From the NCBI GenBank assembly GCA_004297635.1, contig SCUQ01000164.1, positions 1 through 6,512 on the forward strand: a stretch of DNA of 6,512 bases, written 5' to 3'. Positions 1-5,930 of the stretch are shown here, one piece after another (positions within the stretch are counted from its first letter, which is position 1; the number at the start of each line of letters is the position of its first letter). Origin of the DNA: Rhizorhabdus sp. Lineage in GTDB: Bacteria > Pseudomonadota > Alphaproteobacteria > Sphingomonadales > Sphingomonadaceae. The translations under genes were made by a program, and so were the position numbers. Under the pieces are notes generated by a model that made no database searches, was not told where the DNA came from, and saw nothing but the letters and a program-made list of their open reading frames with translations.

Positions 1-2038
1 CCAGGCCGAGGCCGTGGCCGCGCTTGCCGCCGATCTCGGCGCTGGTCGACCGATAGAAAGGCTCGAAGGCGCGCTCCAGATCTTCTTCGGGCAGGCCGGG
101 GCCTTCATCGATCACCGCGATATGGGCCTCGCCGCGATCGATCCGCACCCGGATACGGGCGCGGTCGCCATATTTGACGGCATTGTCGATCAGATTGGCG
201 AACAGCCGGCGCATTGCCATGATGTCCACCTCGACCGGAATATAGGGCAGCGGATCGACCGTCACCGGATTGCCGATGAACGCCGCGTCCTCGGCGACAT
301 CCTCCACGATCGTGCGCAGGTCGAGCTTCTCGCGCACGCCGGGGATCGATGCGTCGCGGATGAAATTGAGGACCGAGGAGATCATCGCCTCCATCTCCTC
401 GAGCTCCTCGACCATCCCCTCGCGAATCTTCTCGTCGTCCACTTCCTCGACGCGGAAGCGCAGCCGGGTAAGCGGGGTCCGCAGATCGTGGCTGATCGCC
501 CCGATCATCGCGGTGCGATCGCTGACGAAGCTGCGCAGCCGGCTCTGCATCAGGTTGAAGGCGTGCGCGGCACGGCCGACCTCCGCCGGGCCGTCGAGAT
601 CGAGCACATCGGCGGTGGGGTCGCGGCCGAGCAGTTCGGCCGCCTCGGCGAAGCGTTCGAGCGGCTTGCTCATCCGCCGCGCGAACAGCCAGCCGAGCGG
701 TGCGACGATCGCGAAGGCGATCAGGAACCACAGCAGCACACGGCGTTGCCAGGCATTGAGGAAAGGCTCCGGCGCGGGCTGGACGACCGACCAGCGGCCA
801 TCGGCCATCCGCATCGCGGCGATGAAGTCGCCCTCGACATAGGGCGCGGGGGCGAGGCCGAACAGACCGCGCTGGCGCACCGGCTGCGGCGCGGCATAGC
901 TGGATGGCGATGTCACCTCGGCGCCCTGCCCGACATCGAGCGCCGCCGCATCGGCTGGCGTCTGAGGCTGCACGGCGGGCCGCTGTTCGACGGTGGGGGC
1001 GGTTGCCGGAGCCGGGCTCGGCACAGGCAGCGGCTGTGTTTGCTGCGCGACGGGCGGCGAAAGCAGATTGTCCTGCGGGACGATGATCGTCGGGCGGCTC
1101 GGCGCGGGTTCCCGAACGGACAGGCCGAGCTGCGATGAGGAAGGATTGACCGGTAGCAGATTGGAGCGGCCGATCATGTCGAGGCTCCGGCGGATCAACG
1201 GCAGTCCGCCCACCGGCTTCTTGTCGATGCCGCCCGCGCTGTCGTCCTGTTCCGGCAGGGGCTGGATCGCCGCTGCCCGGCTGGGCGCGCGCAGCAACGG
1301 CGGGATCATCTGGCCGCGATCACCCTCGATGCGGACCCGGCGTTCGGCACGGACGGATTTGTCGACCGGGATCACCGCGCCGCCGCGGTCGGGGATCGAA
1401 ACCGAATCGTCGATCCGTACATGCCCGCGAGCGCCCCAATTGCCGTCCTTCGCACGCGGCGCAGCGGCGCCCCAGGGCGCGCGGCCGATCGCTTCGCCAC
1501 CGGCTGCGTCGCTGGGGATGGCTTCGGCGGGCAGCGCATCGGGGGACAATCGCCCACGGGCGAAGCTACCAGCCGCCACGGGCGTGCCGTCCGCCTGCTC
1601 CAGGACGAAGGAGGCGGGCTTGAACTGTGCCGCCGCATCCGGGACCACCGGACCGTCATCGGCCATCGCGAGCTTGCGGGTGGCGACGGTGCCCGCGAAG
1701 GGGAGCGGCGTGTAGAAGCTCAGCCGGACATCGGCGGGGCTGACCCCGAGCAGCTCCGCCAGTTCCCGGCGGGAGCGCTCCGACACCAGCCAGCCGCGCC
1801 CGCGCAGCTCGGGCGGCTCGGCCTGCACCTGTCGTTCGAGCTGCCGGTTCGATCCCTTGCCGCGCAGCGTCTCCGCCACCGTCGCCAGATTATATTGCGG
1901 CGTCGGCGCGGGCGGCAGCAACAGGGTCAGCAGCAGCGTGACCAGCTGGGCGATGACGAGGCCGGCCGTCAGCAGCACGACGATCTGGATCGCGAGCGCC
2001 GGACCCTGCCACGGGCGGACGAAGAAGAGCTTCCTCAT
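1..2038 (-). CDS. Membrane sensor histidine kinase (EnvZ-like, HAMP/HisKA/HATPase_c), 3' end cut by window edge
   Basis: Reading the minus strand from the ATG at 2038 gives 679 codons with no stop to the window edge. Residues 1-13 are cytoplasmic and basic, followed by a transmembrane helix at about 14-40. A periplasmic region follows at about 41-430, then a second helix at about 433-453 and a HAMP-like linker. The HisKA domain carries the H-box ISHDLRTPLTRLR with phospho-acceptor His517. The ATPase domain shows the N-box LFANLIDNAVKYGD (N615, N619), the G1 box VIDEGPGLP (D644), the F-box FEPFYRS, and the start of the G2 box GKRGHGLGL at the edge. It should autophosphorylate at His517 and pass phosphate to a response regulator. 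The divergent OmpR-type regulator at 2240 is the obvious partner by position. The periplasmic part is oddly long and rich in Pro, Ala and Gln between about 300 and 395. The ligand is unknown. The start has no ribosome site at normal spacing (GGAGG lies 24 nt upstream). The kinase family is secure; the stimulus is not. Confidence 0.93.
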   Translation of the reverse strand, partial: MRKLFFVRPWQGPALAIQIVVLLTAGLVIAQLVTLLLTLLLPPAPTPQYNLATVAETLRGKGSNRQLERQVQAEPPELRGRGWLVSERSRRELAELLGVSPADVRLSFYTPLPFAGTVATRKLAMADDGPVVPDAAAQFKPASFVLEQADGTPVAAGSFARGRLSPDALPAEAIPSDAAGGEAIGRAPWGAAAPRAKDGNWGARGHVRIDDSVSIPDRGGAVIPVDKSVRAERRVRIEGDRGQMIPPLLRAPSRAAAIQPLPEQDDSAGGIDKKPVGGLPLIRRSLDMIGRSNLLPVNPSSSQLGLSVREPAPSRPTIIVPQDNLLSPPVAQQTQPLPVPSPAPATAPTVEQRPAVQPQTPADAAALDVGQGAEVTSPSSYAAPQPVRQRGLFGLAPAPYVEGDFIAAMRMADGRWSVVQPAPEPFLNAWQRRVLLWFLIAFAIVAPLGWLFARRMSKPLERFAEAAELLGRDPTADVLDLDGPAEVGRAAHAFNLMQSRLRSFVSDRTAMIGAISHDLRTPLTRLRFRVEEVDDEKIREGMVEELEEMEAMISSVLNFIRDASIPGVREKLDLRTIVEDVAEDAAFIGNPVTVDPLPYIPVEVDIMAMRRLFANLIDNAVKYGDRARIRVRIDRGEAHIAVIDEGPGLPEEDLERAFEPFYRSTSAEIGGKRGHGLGL

Positions 2039-2087
2039 AGCAACAATATGCCATGTGTTTCGCCTCCGATCCATCCTTGTACGTCAA

Positions 2088-2096
2088 GCTCGTTTC
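2088..2096 (-). promoter_or_regulatory. Candidate operator half (GAAACGAGC), kinase side
   Basis: The minus strand reads GAAACGAGC here, a perfect copy of the plus-strand site at 2200-2208. It is followed at once by TTGACG. A further GAAAC lies 35 nt downstream (2061-2057). It could be a response-regulator site or a promoter element. There is no experimental or comparative support in this window. Confidence 0.35.
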
Positions 2097-2199
2097 GATC
2101 CCCGCACGGCTTGCCCGCACCGTCATTTTCCCTGTCTTTCATCGCCCTGCCGGGTCCCCGCGACGGGCCTTGCAACCGGGGGCGGGCCGGCACGGTTCT

Positions 2200-2208
2200 G
2201 AAACGAGC
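2200..2208 (+). promoter_or_regulatory. Candidate operator half (GAAACGAGC), regulator side
   Basis: The plus strand reads GAAACGAGC, identical to the site in front of the divergent kinase and in the same orientation relative to its gene. It ends 31 nt before the regulator start codon, a position compatible with promoter-proximal control. Function is inferred only from this mirrored placement. Confidence 0.35.
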
Positions 2209-2226
2209 GGGCTGGCTTTCGCCGGC

Positions 2227-2231
2227 AAGGA
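2227..2231 (+). promoter_or_regulatory. Ribosome binding site of response regulator
   Basis: AAGGA lies 8 nt before the ATG at 2240. The in-frame ATG at 2249 would be 17 nt away, so this site favours the 2240 start. Confidence 0.6.
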
Positions 2232-2239
2232 AAGCCATC

Positions 2240-2968
2240 ATGTGCGTCATGGACCTCGCCACGCGCATCCTCATCGTCGACGACGATCCCGGCATCCGCA
2301 ACCTGATGTCGTCCTTTCTCGACAAGCATGGCTATCATACCGATACGGCCTGCGATCCGATCGAGATGCGCGCGCTGCTCGCGCAGCACCGCTTCGACCT
2401 GATCGTGCTGGACGTGATGATGCCGCGTGAGGACGGGCTGACCGCGCTGCGCGATCTGCAGCGCGACGATGCGCCGCCGGTGATCATGCTGTCGGCGGTG
2501 GGCACCGACGTCGATCGCATCGTCGGGCTGGAAATGGGCGCCGACGATTATCTCGCCAAGCCATGCAATCCGCGTGAGCTGCTCGCCCGCATCCGCACGG
2601 TCTTGCGCCGGCGTGGCGGCAAGGCCGCGGGTCAGGACGGCTCCGAGCCGGCTTCGGCGGAGGAGAGGCGCTTCTCCGGCTGGCGCATGCATATGGGGGT
2701 CCGGACCCTGCACAATCCGGCCGGAGAGCATGTCCCGTTATCGGACAGCGAGTTTCGCCTGCTGCGGGCATTTGTCGAACATCCCCGCCGGGTGCTGACC
2801 CGTGATCAGCTGCTCGATTATTCGGGGGGCGCGGACAATGAGGTCTATGACCGCGCCATCGACGTCCAGGTCAGTCGGCTGCGTCGCAAGCTGGGTGCCG
2901 GCGGCGGCCAGGATCTGATCCGGACTGTGCGCAACGAAGGCTATATGTTCTTCCCCGTCGTCGAATGA
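2240..2968 (+). CDS. OmpR/PhoB-family response regulator
   Basis: A 242-residue protein made of an N-terminal receiver domain (about 8-125) and a C-terminal winged-helix DNA-binding domain (about 145-240). The receiver has the acidic pocket D14-D15-D16, phospho-acceptor Asp58 in LDVMMP, switch residue Ser85 in MLSAVG and Lys107 in AKPCNPRE. The output domain shows the usual [22 protein letters not shown] and [12 protein letters not shown] elements and ends in [11 protein letters not shown], the wing of the OmpR family. The length is typical. It should act in the cytoplasm as a phosphorylation-controlled transcription factor. The divergent sensor kinase is its likely partner; such pairs are more often co-transcribed in one direction. 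ATG 2240 is chosen for its AAGGA at 8 nt; ATG 2249 is the alternative and would remove three residues. The reading frame stays open far upstream (to about 1421), but that stretch overlaps the kinase antisense and is not expected to be translated. The regulon is unknown. Confidence 0.95.
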   Translation: MCVMDLATRILIVDDDPGIRNLMSSFLDKHGYHTDTACDPIEMRALLAQHRFDLIVLDVMMPREDGLTALRDLQRDDAPPVIMLSAVGTDVDRIVGLEMGADDYLAKPCNPRELLARIRTVLRRRGGKAAGQDGSEPASAEERRFSGWRMHMGVRTLHNPAGEHVPLSDSEFRLLRAFVEHPRRVLTRDQLLDYSGGADNEVYDRAIDVQVSRLRRKLGAGGGQDLIRTVRNEGYMFFPVVE

Positions 2969-2987
2969 GGGGGGGGCTGAGGGCCGG

Positions 2988-4178
2988 TCAGGCGGCGACG
3001 CGGACCGGCTGGACGGCGAGCGGCCCGGTGGGCATCTGAAGCTCGTCGAGGCAGAGCTGGCCATGGCGGCGCCAGGACAGATTGCCGACCACCCATTGCC
3101 GCGCGCGCAGGCCCATCGCGGTGCGCAGGGCGGGGTGACGCAGCGCTGCATCGAGCGCGCGCGCGATCGCGTCTTTCGAGCGGCCGTCGACGACGAAGCC
3201 GGTCTCTCCGTCGCGGACCAGTTCGGCGGGGCCACCTTCCCGGCCGACGATGCAGAGCAGGCCTTCGGCCATCGCATCGGCTACGCCGAAGCCGAAACCC
3301 TCGACATCGGTGCCCTGATCGAGCGCGATCTGCGGATGAAGGAAGATATCGGCTTCGGCCCGCAGCCGCTGCAGCTCGATGGCGTCGACAGCCCCGAGCA
3401 GTTCGACATGATCGCCGAGACCTAGCTCGTCGATCCACTCCTGAAGGCGGGCCCGGTCCGGGCCGTCGCCGGCAATCCTGTAGTGCAGCGCATGGCCGCT
3501 GTTCAGTGCGGCGCGTACCGCCATCAAGGCCGAGCCGATGTTCTTGCGCGGCAGCAGCCGGCCGGTGGTCAGGATGCGGGCCGGCCCGGTGCCACGCGAC
3601 AGGATGGCGCGACGGTCGGTCGCGCGCGCCGCCGTCGTGCCGCCCCGTGCGACGATGCAGCGATCTGCCAGATGGGGCAGACGCTGCAGCACCAGCGCGC
3701 GCGCTGCCTCGCTCACCGCGACGACGCGCGTCGCGCGGTCGAGCACGAATCGCATCAGCCGGAAGGAGAGCCCCGTGGGCCGTGCGATATCGCGGCCATG
3801 GACGGTGACGACGAGCGGCACGGCGAAGGGCAGCGCGGCAAGGCCAGCCCGCCAGGTGCAGGCATGGATCGCCGCAGGCAGCGGGCCACGGAACCAGGCC
3901 GCGAACAGGGCGCACAGCATGCGCAGCTGAACGCGCCAGGGCCGCCCCGAACCGACGTCGGCCAGCTGATAGGCACCCGATTGTGTCTGCTGCCGCCCGG
4001 CCGTGGAGCAGGCGAACAGCGATACAGCCCAGCCGAGTTCGGCATAGGCCGAGGCCATGGCGCGGGCATAGCCCGGGCCGCTGCCCCCGTCGGGCGTGAA
4101 GGCGCGCGCGATGATCCAGACCACCCCGCGCGAGCCGGCCGTACCGGGCCGTCCGAAGCGCGAAGGATCGTGAAACAT
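2988..4178 (-). CDS. Glycosyltransferase family 4 (GT-B fold)
   Basis: A 396-residue protein of usual GT4 size. The N-terminal Rossmann half starts at VVWIIARAF (about residue 19) with a glycine-rich GGSGPGYAR loop (31-39). The end of this half carries HGRD (127-130). The C-terminal half has the donor-site signature GRLLPRKN (206-213), AGDGPDRARL, and the EGFGFGVADAMAEG segment beginning at Glu293. It then has GGPAELVRDGETGFVVD. In the canonical EX7E motif the second residue is Glu; here it is Asp301. It should transfer a sugar from a nucleotide-sugar donor to an acceptor that cannot be told from sequence. There is no signal peptide and no convincing membrane helix, so it probably acts at the cytoplasmic face. 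An in-frame TGA lies ten codons upstream of ATG 4178 with no other ATG between, which supports this start; a G-rich GGGGGCGG lies just before it. It converges on the response regulator with a 19-bp gap. No polysaccharide export or polymerase gene lies nearby, so the product (EPS, LPS core or glycolipid) is open. Confidence 0.9.
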   Translation of the reverse strand: MFHDPSRFGRPGTAGSRGVVWIIARAFTPDGGSGPGYARAMASAYAELGWAVSLFACSTAGRQQTQSGAYQLADVGSGRPWRVQLRMLCALFAAWFRGPLPAAIHACTWRAGLAALPFAVPLVVTVHGRDIARPTGLSFRLMRFVLDRATRVVAVSEAARALVLQRLPHLADRCIVARGGTTAARATDRRAILSRGTGPARILTTGRLLPRKNIGSALMAVRAALNSGHALHYRIAGDGPDRARLQEWIDELGLGDHVELLGAVDAIELQRLRAEADIFLHPQIALDQGTDVEGFGFGVADAMAEGLLCIVGREGGPAELVRDGETGFVVDGRSKDAIARALDAALRHPALRTAMGLRARQWVVGNLSWRRHGQLCLDELQMPTGPLAVQPVRVAA

Positions 4179-4194
4179 GTACGCCGCCCCCAGA

Positions 4195-4209
4195 TTGACA
4201 GGCGGTCAA
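4195..4209. promoter_or_regulatory. Inverted repeat TTGAC-N5-GTCAA upstream of glycosyltransferase
   Basis: Perfect 5-bp arms with a 5-bp spacer, 17 to 31 bp upstream of the glycosyltransferase start. The size and placement suit a dimeric repressor overlapping the leader or promoter. The regulator is unknown, and arms this short can occur by chance. Confidence 0.3.
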
Positions 4210-4246
4210 AATGAGCCGGACGCGTAACGGCCATATGTCGGCGCGT

Positions 4247-4261
4247 TGCAACAACATTGCA
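4247..4261. promoter_or_regulatory. Inverted repeat TGCAA-N5-TTGCA
   Basis: Perfect 5-bp arms with a 5-bp spacer, the same geometry as the repeat at 4195-4209. The centres are 52 bp apart, close to five helical turns. It may be an operator for either divergent gene; the assignment is inference. Confidence 0.3.
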
Positions 4262-4357
4262 GCGGACGGAAATATGACGGTCCGATCTGGCTTGCCACCA
4301 GTCCAGTGGGAGTGAAAATGCCCCCTTTCCAGTGTAGGGCGCGTTGGGCCGGCTACG

Positions 4358-4852
4358 ATGACCCACGATGATCTGATCCGCTATGCTTTCATCGGCGGCG
4401 CGCTCGTGCTCGCGCTGTTCCTGCGCCTTCGCCGTATCGGAAGGGCGCAGCCGTTGCGGCTCGGTACGCTGTGGATCATACCGGCGGTCTTCACCCTTCT
4501 CGCGGTTGCGATCCTCCGGCAGTTTCCCCCGGACGGCCTCGACTGGCTCTGGGTCGGGCTGGGCCTCGCCGCTGGGGCGATGATCGGATGGCAGCGGGGC
4601 CGGCTCGTCGCTGTCGGCATCGATCGCGAGACCGGCCGTCTCAACCAGCGCAGCTCGCCGGCGGCACTGATCTTCCTGGTCCTGCTCGTCGCGCTGCGCT
4701 GGCTGCTGCATTGGCTGGTCGAGCTGAGCGATGCGCGCTGGCATCTCGGCGCGATGCTGGTCAGCAATATCTTCGTCGCTTTCGCGGTGGGCGCCTTGAG
4801 CTTCTACCGGCTGGAACTCTGGCTACGCGCCCGTACATTGCTGCGCGGCTGA
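4358..4852 (+). CDS. Small polytopic membrane protein, CcdC-like (DUF1453)
   Basis: A 164-residue hydrophobic protein with four or five predicted membrane helices at about 8-22, 37-54, 62-78, 102-120 and 130-148. Short basic loops such as LRLRRIGRAQPLR and GWQRGR suggest inner-membrane topology. The layout recalls CcdC/DUF1453 proteins, compact membrane proteins of about 150-160 residues: an early R-x-x-R-x-x-P-type loop, an 'I..R' strand after helix three, then 'L.QRSSPAALIFLVLLVALRW'. No enzymatic motif is visible. CcdC was named from cytochrome c maturation loci, but its biochemical role is not settled, and nothing here links this copy to that pathway. ATG 4358 has no clear ribosome site. 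The upstream ATG at 4318 is in another frame. The histidine kinase follows 70 bp downstream on the same strand, so co-transcription is possible. The gene is very likely real; the family assignment is moderate and made from memory of the family's pattern. Confidence 0.8.
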   Translation: MTHDDLIRYAFIGGALVLALFLRLRRIGRAQPLRLGTLWIIPAVFTLLAVAILRQFPPDGLDWLWVGLGLAAGAMIGWQRGRLVAVGIDRETGRLNQRSSPAALIFLVLLVALRWLLHWLVELSDARWHLGAMLVSNIFVAFAVGALSFYRLELWLRARTLLRG

Positions 4853-4913
4853 CCGGGTTTCCCCGCACTTGCTGGCCCATCGGCGCACCGGCTAGAAGGT
4901 CGGCGGGCAGACA

Positions 4914-4917
4914 GGAG
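4914..4917 (+). promoter_or_regulatory. Ribosome binding site deciding a TTG start
   Basis: GGAG lies 5 nt before TTG 4923. The competing ATG 4944 has GAGGGG 13 nt upstream, a looser spacing. The choice between the two starts is close. Confidence 0.4.
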
Positions 4918-4922
4918 TATTT

Positions 4923-5930
4923 TTGAGGGGTTCGGGCGCCACCATGCTGGAACGCTTTCCGTTCGCGCGCGGGCGGCCTTTGCTGGGCTATGGCGGCGCC
5001 GTGGCGATTACGGGACTGTCGCTGACCATCCGGCTTCTCGCCGATCCGCTGCTGCCGCTGGGCTATCCCTATGTCGCCTTCTTTCCGGCCGTAATTCTCA
5101 CCACCTTCCTGTTCGGCGTGCGGCCGGGGATATTGGCCGCGATCCTATGCGCGATCGTGGCCTGGTATTTCTTCATCCCGCCGGTGTTCAGCGTGAAGAT
5201 GAACAGCGGCATCGCCTTCGCGCTGACCTTCTATGCGGCGGTCGTCACGATCGATATTCTGCTGATCGACTGGATGCAGCGCGCCAACCGCCGGCTTGCG
5301 GAAGAGCGGGAGCGCAGCCGTCAGCTGGCCGAACGGGGCGAGCTGCTGTTCCGCGAGTTGCAGCACCGCGTGTCGAACAACCTCCAGGTGGTCGGCGGTC
5401 TCCTCTCCCTGCAGATGCGCAGTGTCGCCGATCCGGCGGCGCGGCGGGCGTTGGAGGATGCTTCGCGCCGGCTGGGGCTGATCGGGCGTATCCACCGTCA
5501 GCTGTACGATCCGCAGGGCGAGCAGCTCGACCTTGCCGCCTTCCTGACCCAGCTTGCCGCGGACCTGATCGATGCGGGCGGCAAGCCGGGCATCAGCTGC
5601 CGGGTGGAGGCGGAGGCCGATATCCACATGCCCGCCCATGCCGTGGTGCCGATCGCGCTGATCGTGGCCGAAGCGGTTGCCAATGCGATCGAGCATGGTT
5701 TTGCCGATCGGGCGACCGGGGACGTCGTGATCCGTACGATGCGCGACGATGGCGGGCGGCTCGAACTGCTGGTGATAGACGATGGCGGCGGCCTGCCGCC
5801 CGGCTTCGATCTGGCCCGGGCGAACAGCCTGGGCCTCCGTCTGGCACAGATGCTGGCGCGTCAGATCGACGGCAGCTTCGCACTGGAGGACAATGGCGCG
5901 GGCACCACCGTGCGGCTGCGCCTCAGCTGA
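4923..5930 (+). CDS. Membrane histidine kinase, DUF4118 plus HisKA_2/HATPase_c
   Basis: A 335-residue kinase (TTG start) or 328 residues from ATG 4944. Residues about 22-118 form four closely packed membrane helices with short loops, including YPYVAFFPAVILTTFLFG and WYFFIPP, which are characteristic of the KdpD-like DUF4118 region. A short charged coiled linker (119-140) leads to the HisKA_2 H-box, ELQHRVSNNLQVV, with phospho-acceptor His148. The ATPase domain has N-box Glu250 and Asn254 (AEAVANAIEHGF), the G1 box VIDDGGGLP (D286) and the G2-like SLGLRLAQML. It ends with GTTVRLRLS. There is no PAS, GAF or receiver domain, so sensing would occur through the membrane region. HisKA_2 kinases often work with regulators encoded elsewhere, and none is adjacent here. 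In alphaproteobacteria some feed the general stress response, but no EcfG-type promoter or PhyR homologue is seen here, so this role is not claimed. Its stop codon touches that of tdk. Confidence 0.92.
   Translation: MRGSGATMLERFPFARGRPLLGYGGAVAITGLSLTIRLLADPLLPLGYPYVAFFPAVILTTFLFGVRPGILAAILCAIVAWYFFIPPVFSVKMNSGIAFALTFYAAVVTIDILLIDWMQRANRRLAEERERSRQLAERGELLFRELQHRVSNNLQVVGGLLSLQMRSVADPAARRALEDASRRLGLIGRIHRQLYDPQGEQLDLAAFLTQLAADLIDAGGKPGISCRVEAEADIHMPAHAVVPIALIVAEAVANAIEHGFADRATGDVVIRTMRDDGGRLELLVIDDGGGLPPGFDLARANSLGLRLAQMLARQIDGSFALEDNGAGTTVRLRLS

Larger units (their letters stand above)
2039..2239. promoter_or_regulatory. Divergent promoter region between sensor kinase and response regulator
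   Basis: This 201-bp spacer must hold the promoters of both divergent genes. The 9-mer GAAACGAGC occurs on the plus strand at 2200-2208, 31 nt before the regulator ATG. It also occurs on the minus strand at 2096-2088, 49 nt before the kinase ATG, so both copies point towards their own gene. The tetramer GCCG also lies at the same offset (14 nt upstream) of both copies. On the minus strand, TTGACG directly follows the 9-mer (2087-2082) and resembles a -35 box, but no good -10 box sits at 16-18 nt. Binding of the regulator here is inference from position only. Confidence 0.5.
4179..4357. promoter_or_regulatory. Divergent intergenic region with several short inverted repeats
   Basis: This 179-bp spacer separates the leftward glycosyltransferase from the rightward membrane protein and must hold both promoters. 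It is less GC-rich than the flanking genes. It holds TTGAC-N5-GTCAA (4195-4209), TGCAA-N5-TTGCA (4247-4261), CGGAC-N12-GTCCG (4263-4284) and CCAC-N7-GTGG (4295-4309). The heptamer TCCAGTG is repeated at 4302-4308 and 4328-4334. I found no convincing -35/-10 pair; TTGCCA at 4292-4297 is a weak -35 candidate for the rightward gene. Confidence 0.45.

Noticed and set aside
14..1138. 374-codon open frame on the plus strand
   Set aside because: It lies antisense to the sensor kinase, whose minus-strand frame carries all the kinase motifs. The product is rich in Arg, Asp and His and has no recognisable domain, as expected of a shadow frame in GC-rich DNA.
1421..2239. Upstream extension of the response regulator frame
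   Set aside because: It runs antisense through the kinase coding region. The receiver domain starts normally just after ATG 2240, which has a ribosome site.
2941..4257. 438-codon minus-strand frame, longer than the glycosyltransferase it overlaps
   Set aside because: It is Arg/Ala-rich with no family motif, while the 396-residue frame over the same bases shows complete GT4 signatures.
3755..4744. 329-codon minus-strand frame spanning the intergenic region
   Set aside because: It overlaps the glycosyltransferase out of frame and the CcdC-like gene antisense, and has no recognisable domain.
4813..4834. GGAAC as a possible EcfG-type (general stress) promoter before the second kinase
   Set aside because: The expected CGTT 16-17 nt downstream is absent; the nearest CGT is only 14 nt away and is followed by A.
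4853..4922. Terminator between the CcdC-like gene and the kinase
   Set aside because: There are GC-rich partial complementarities but no stable stem followed by a T-run; the TTTTT near 4918-4924 is at the next ribosome site and start.
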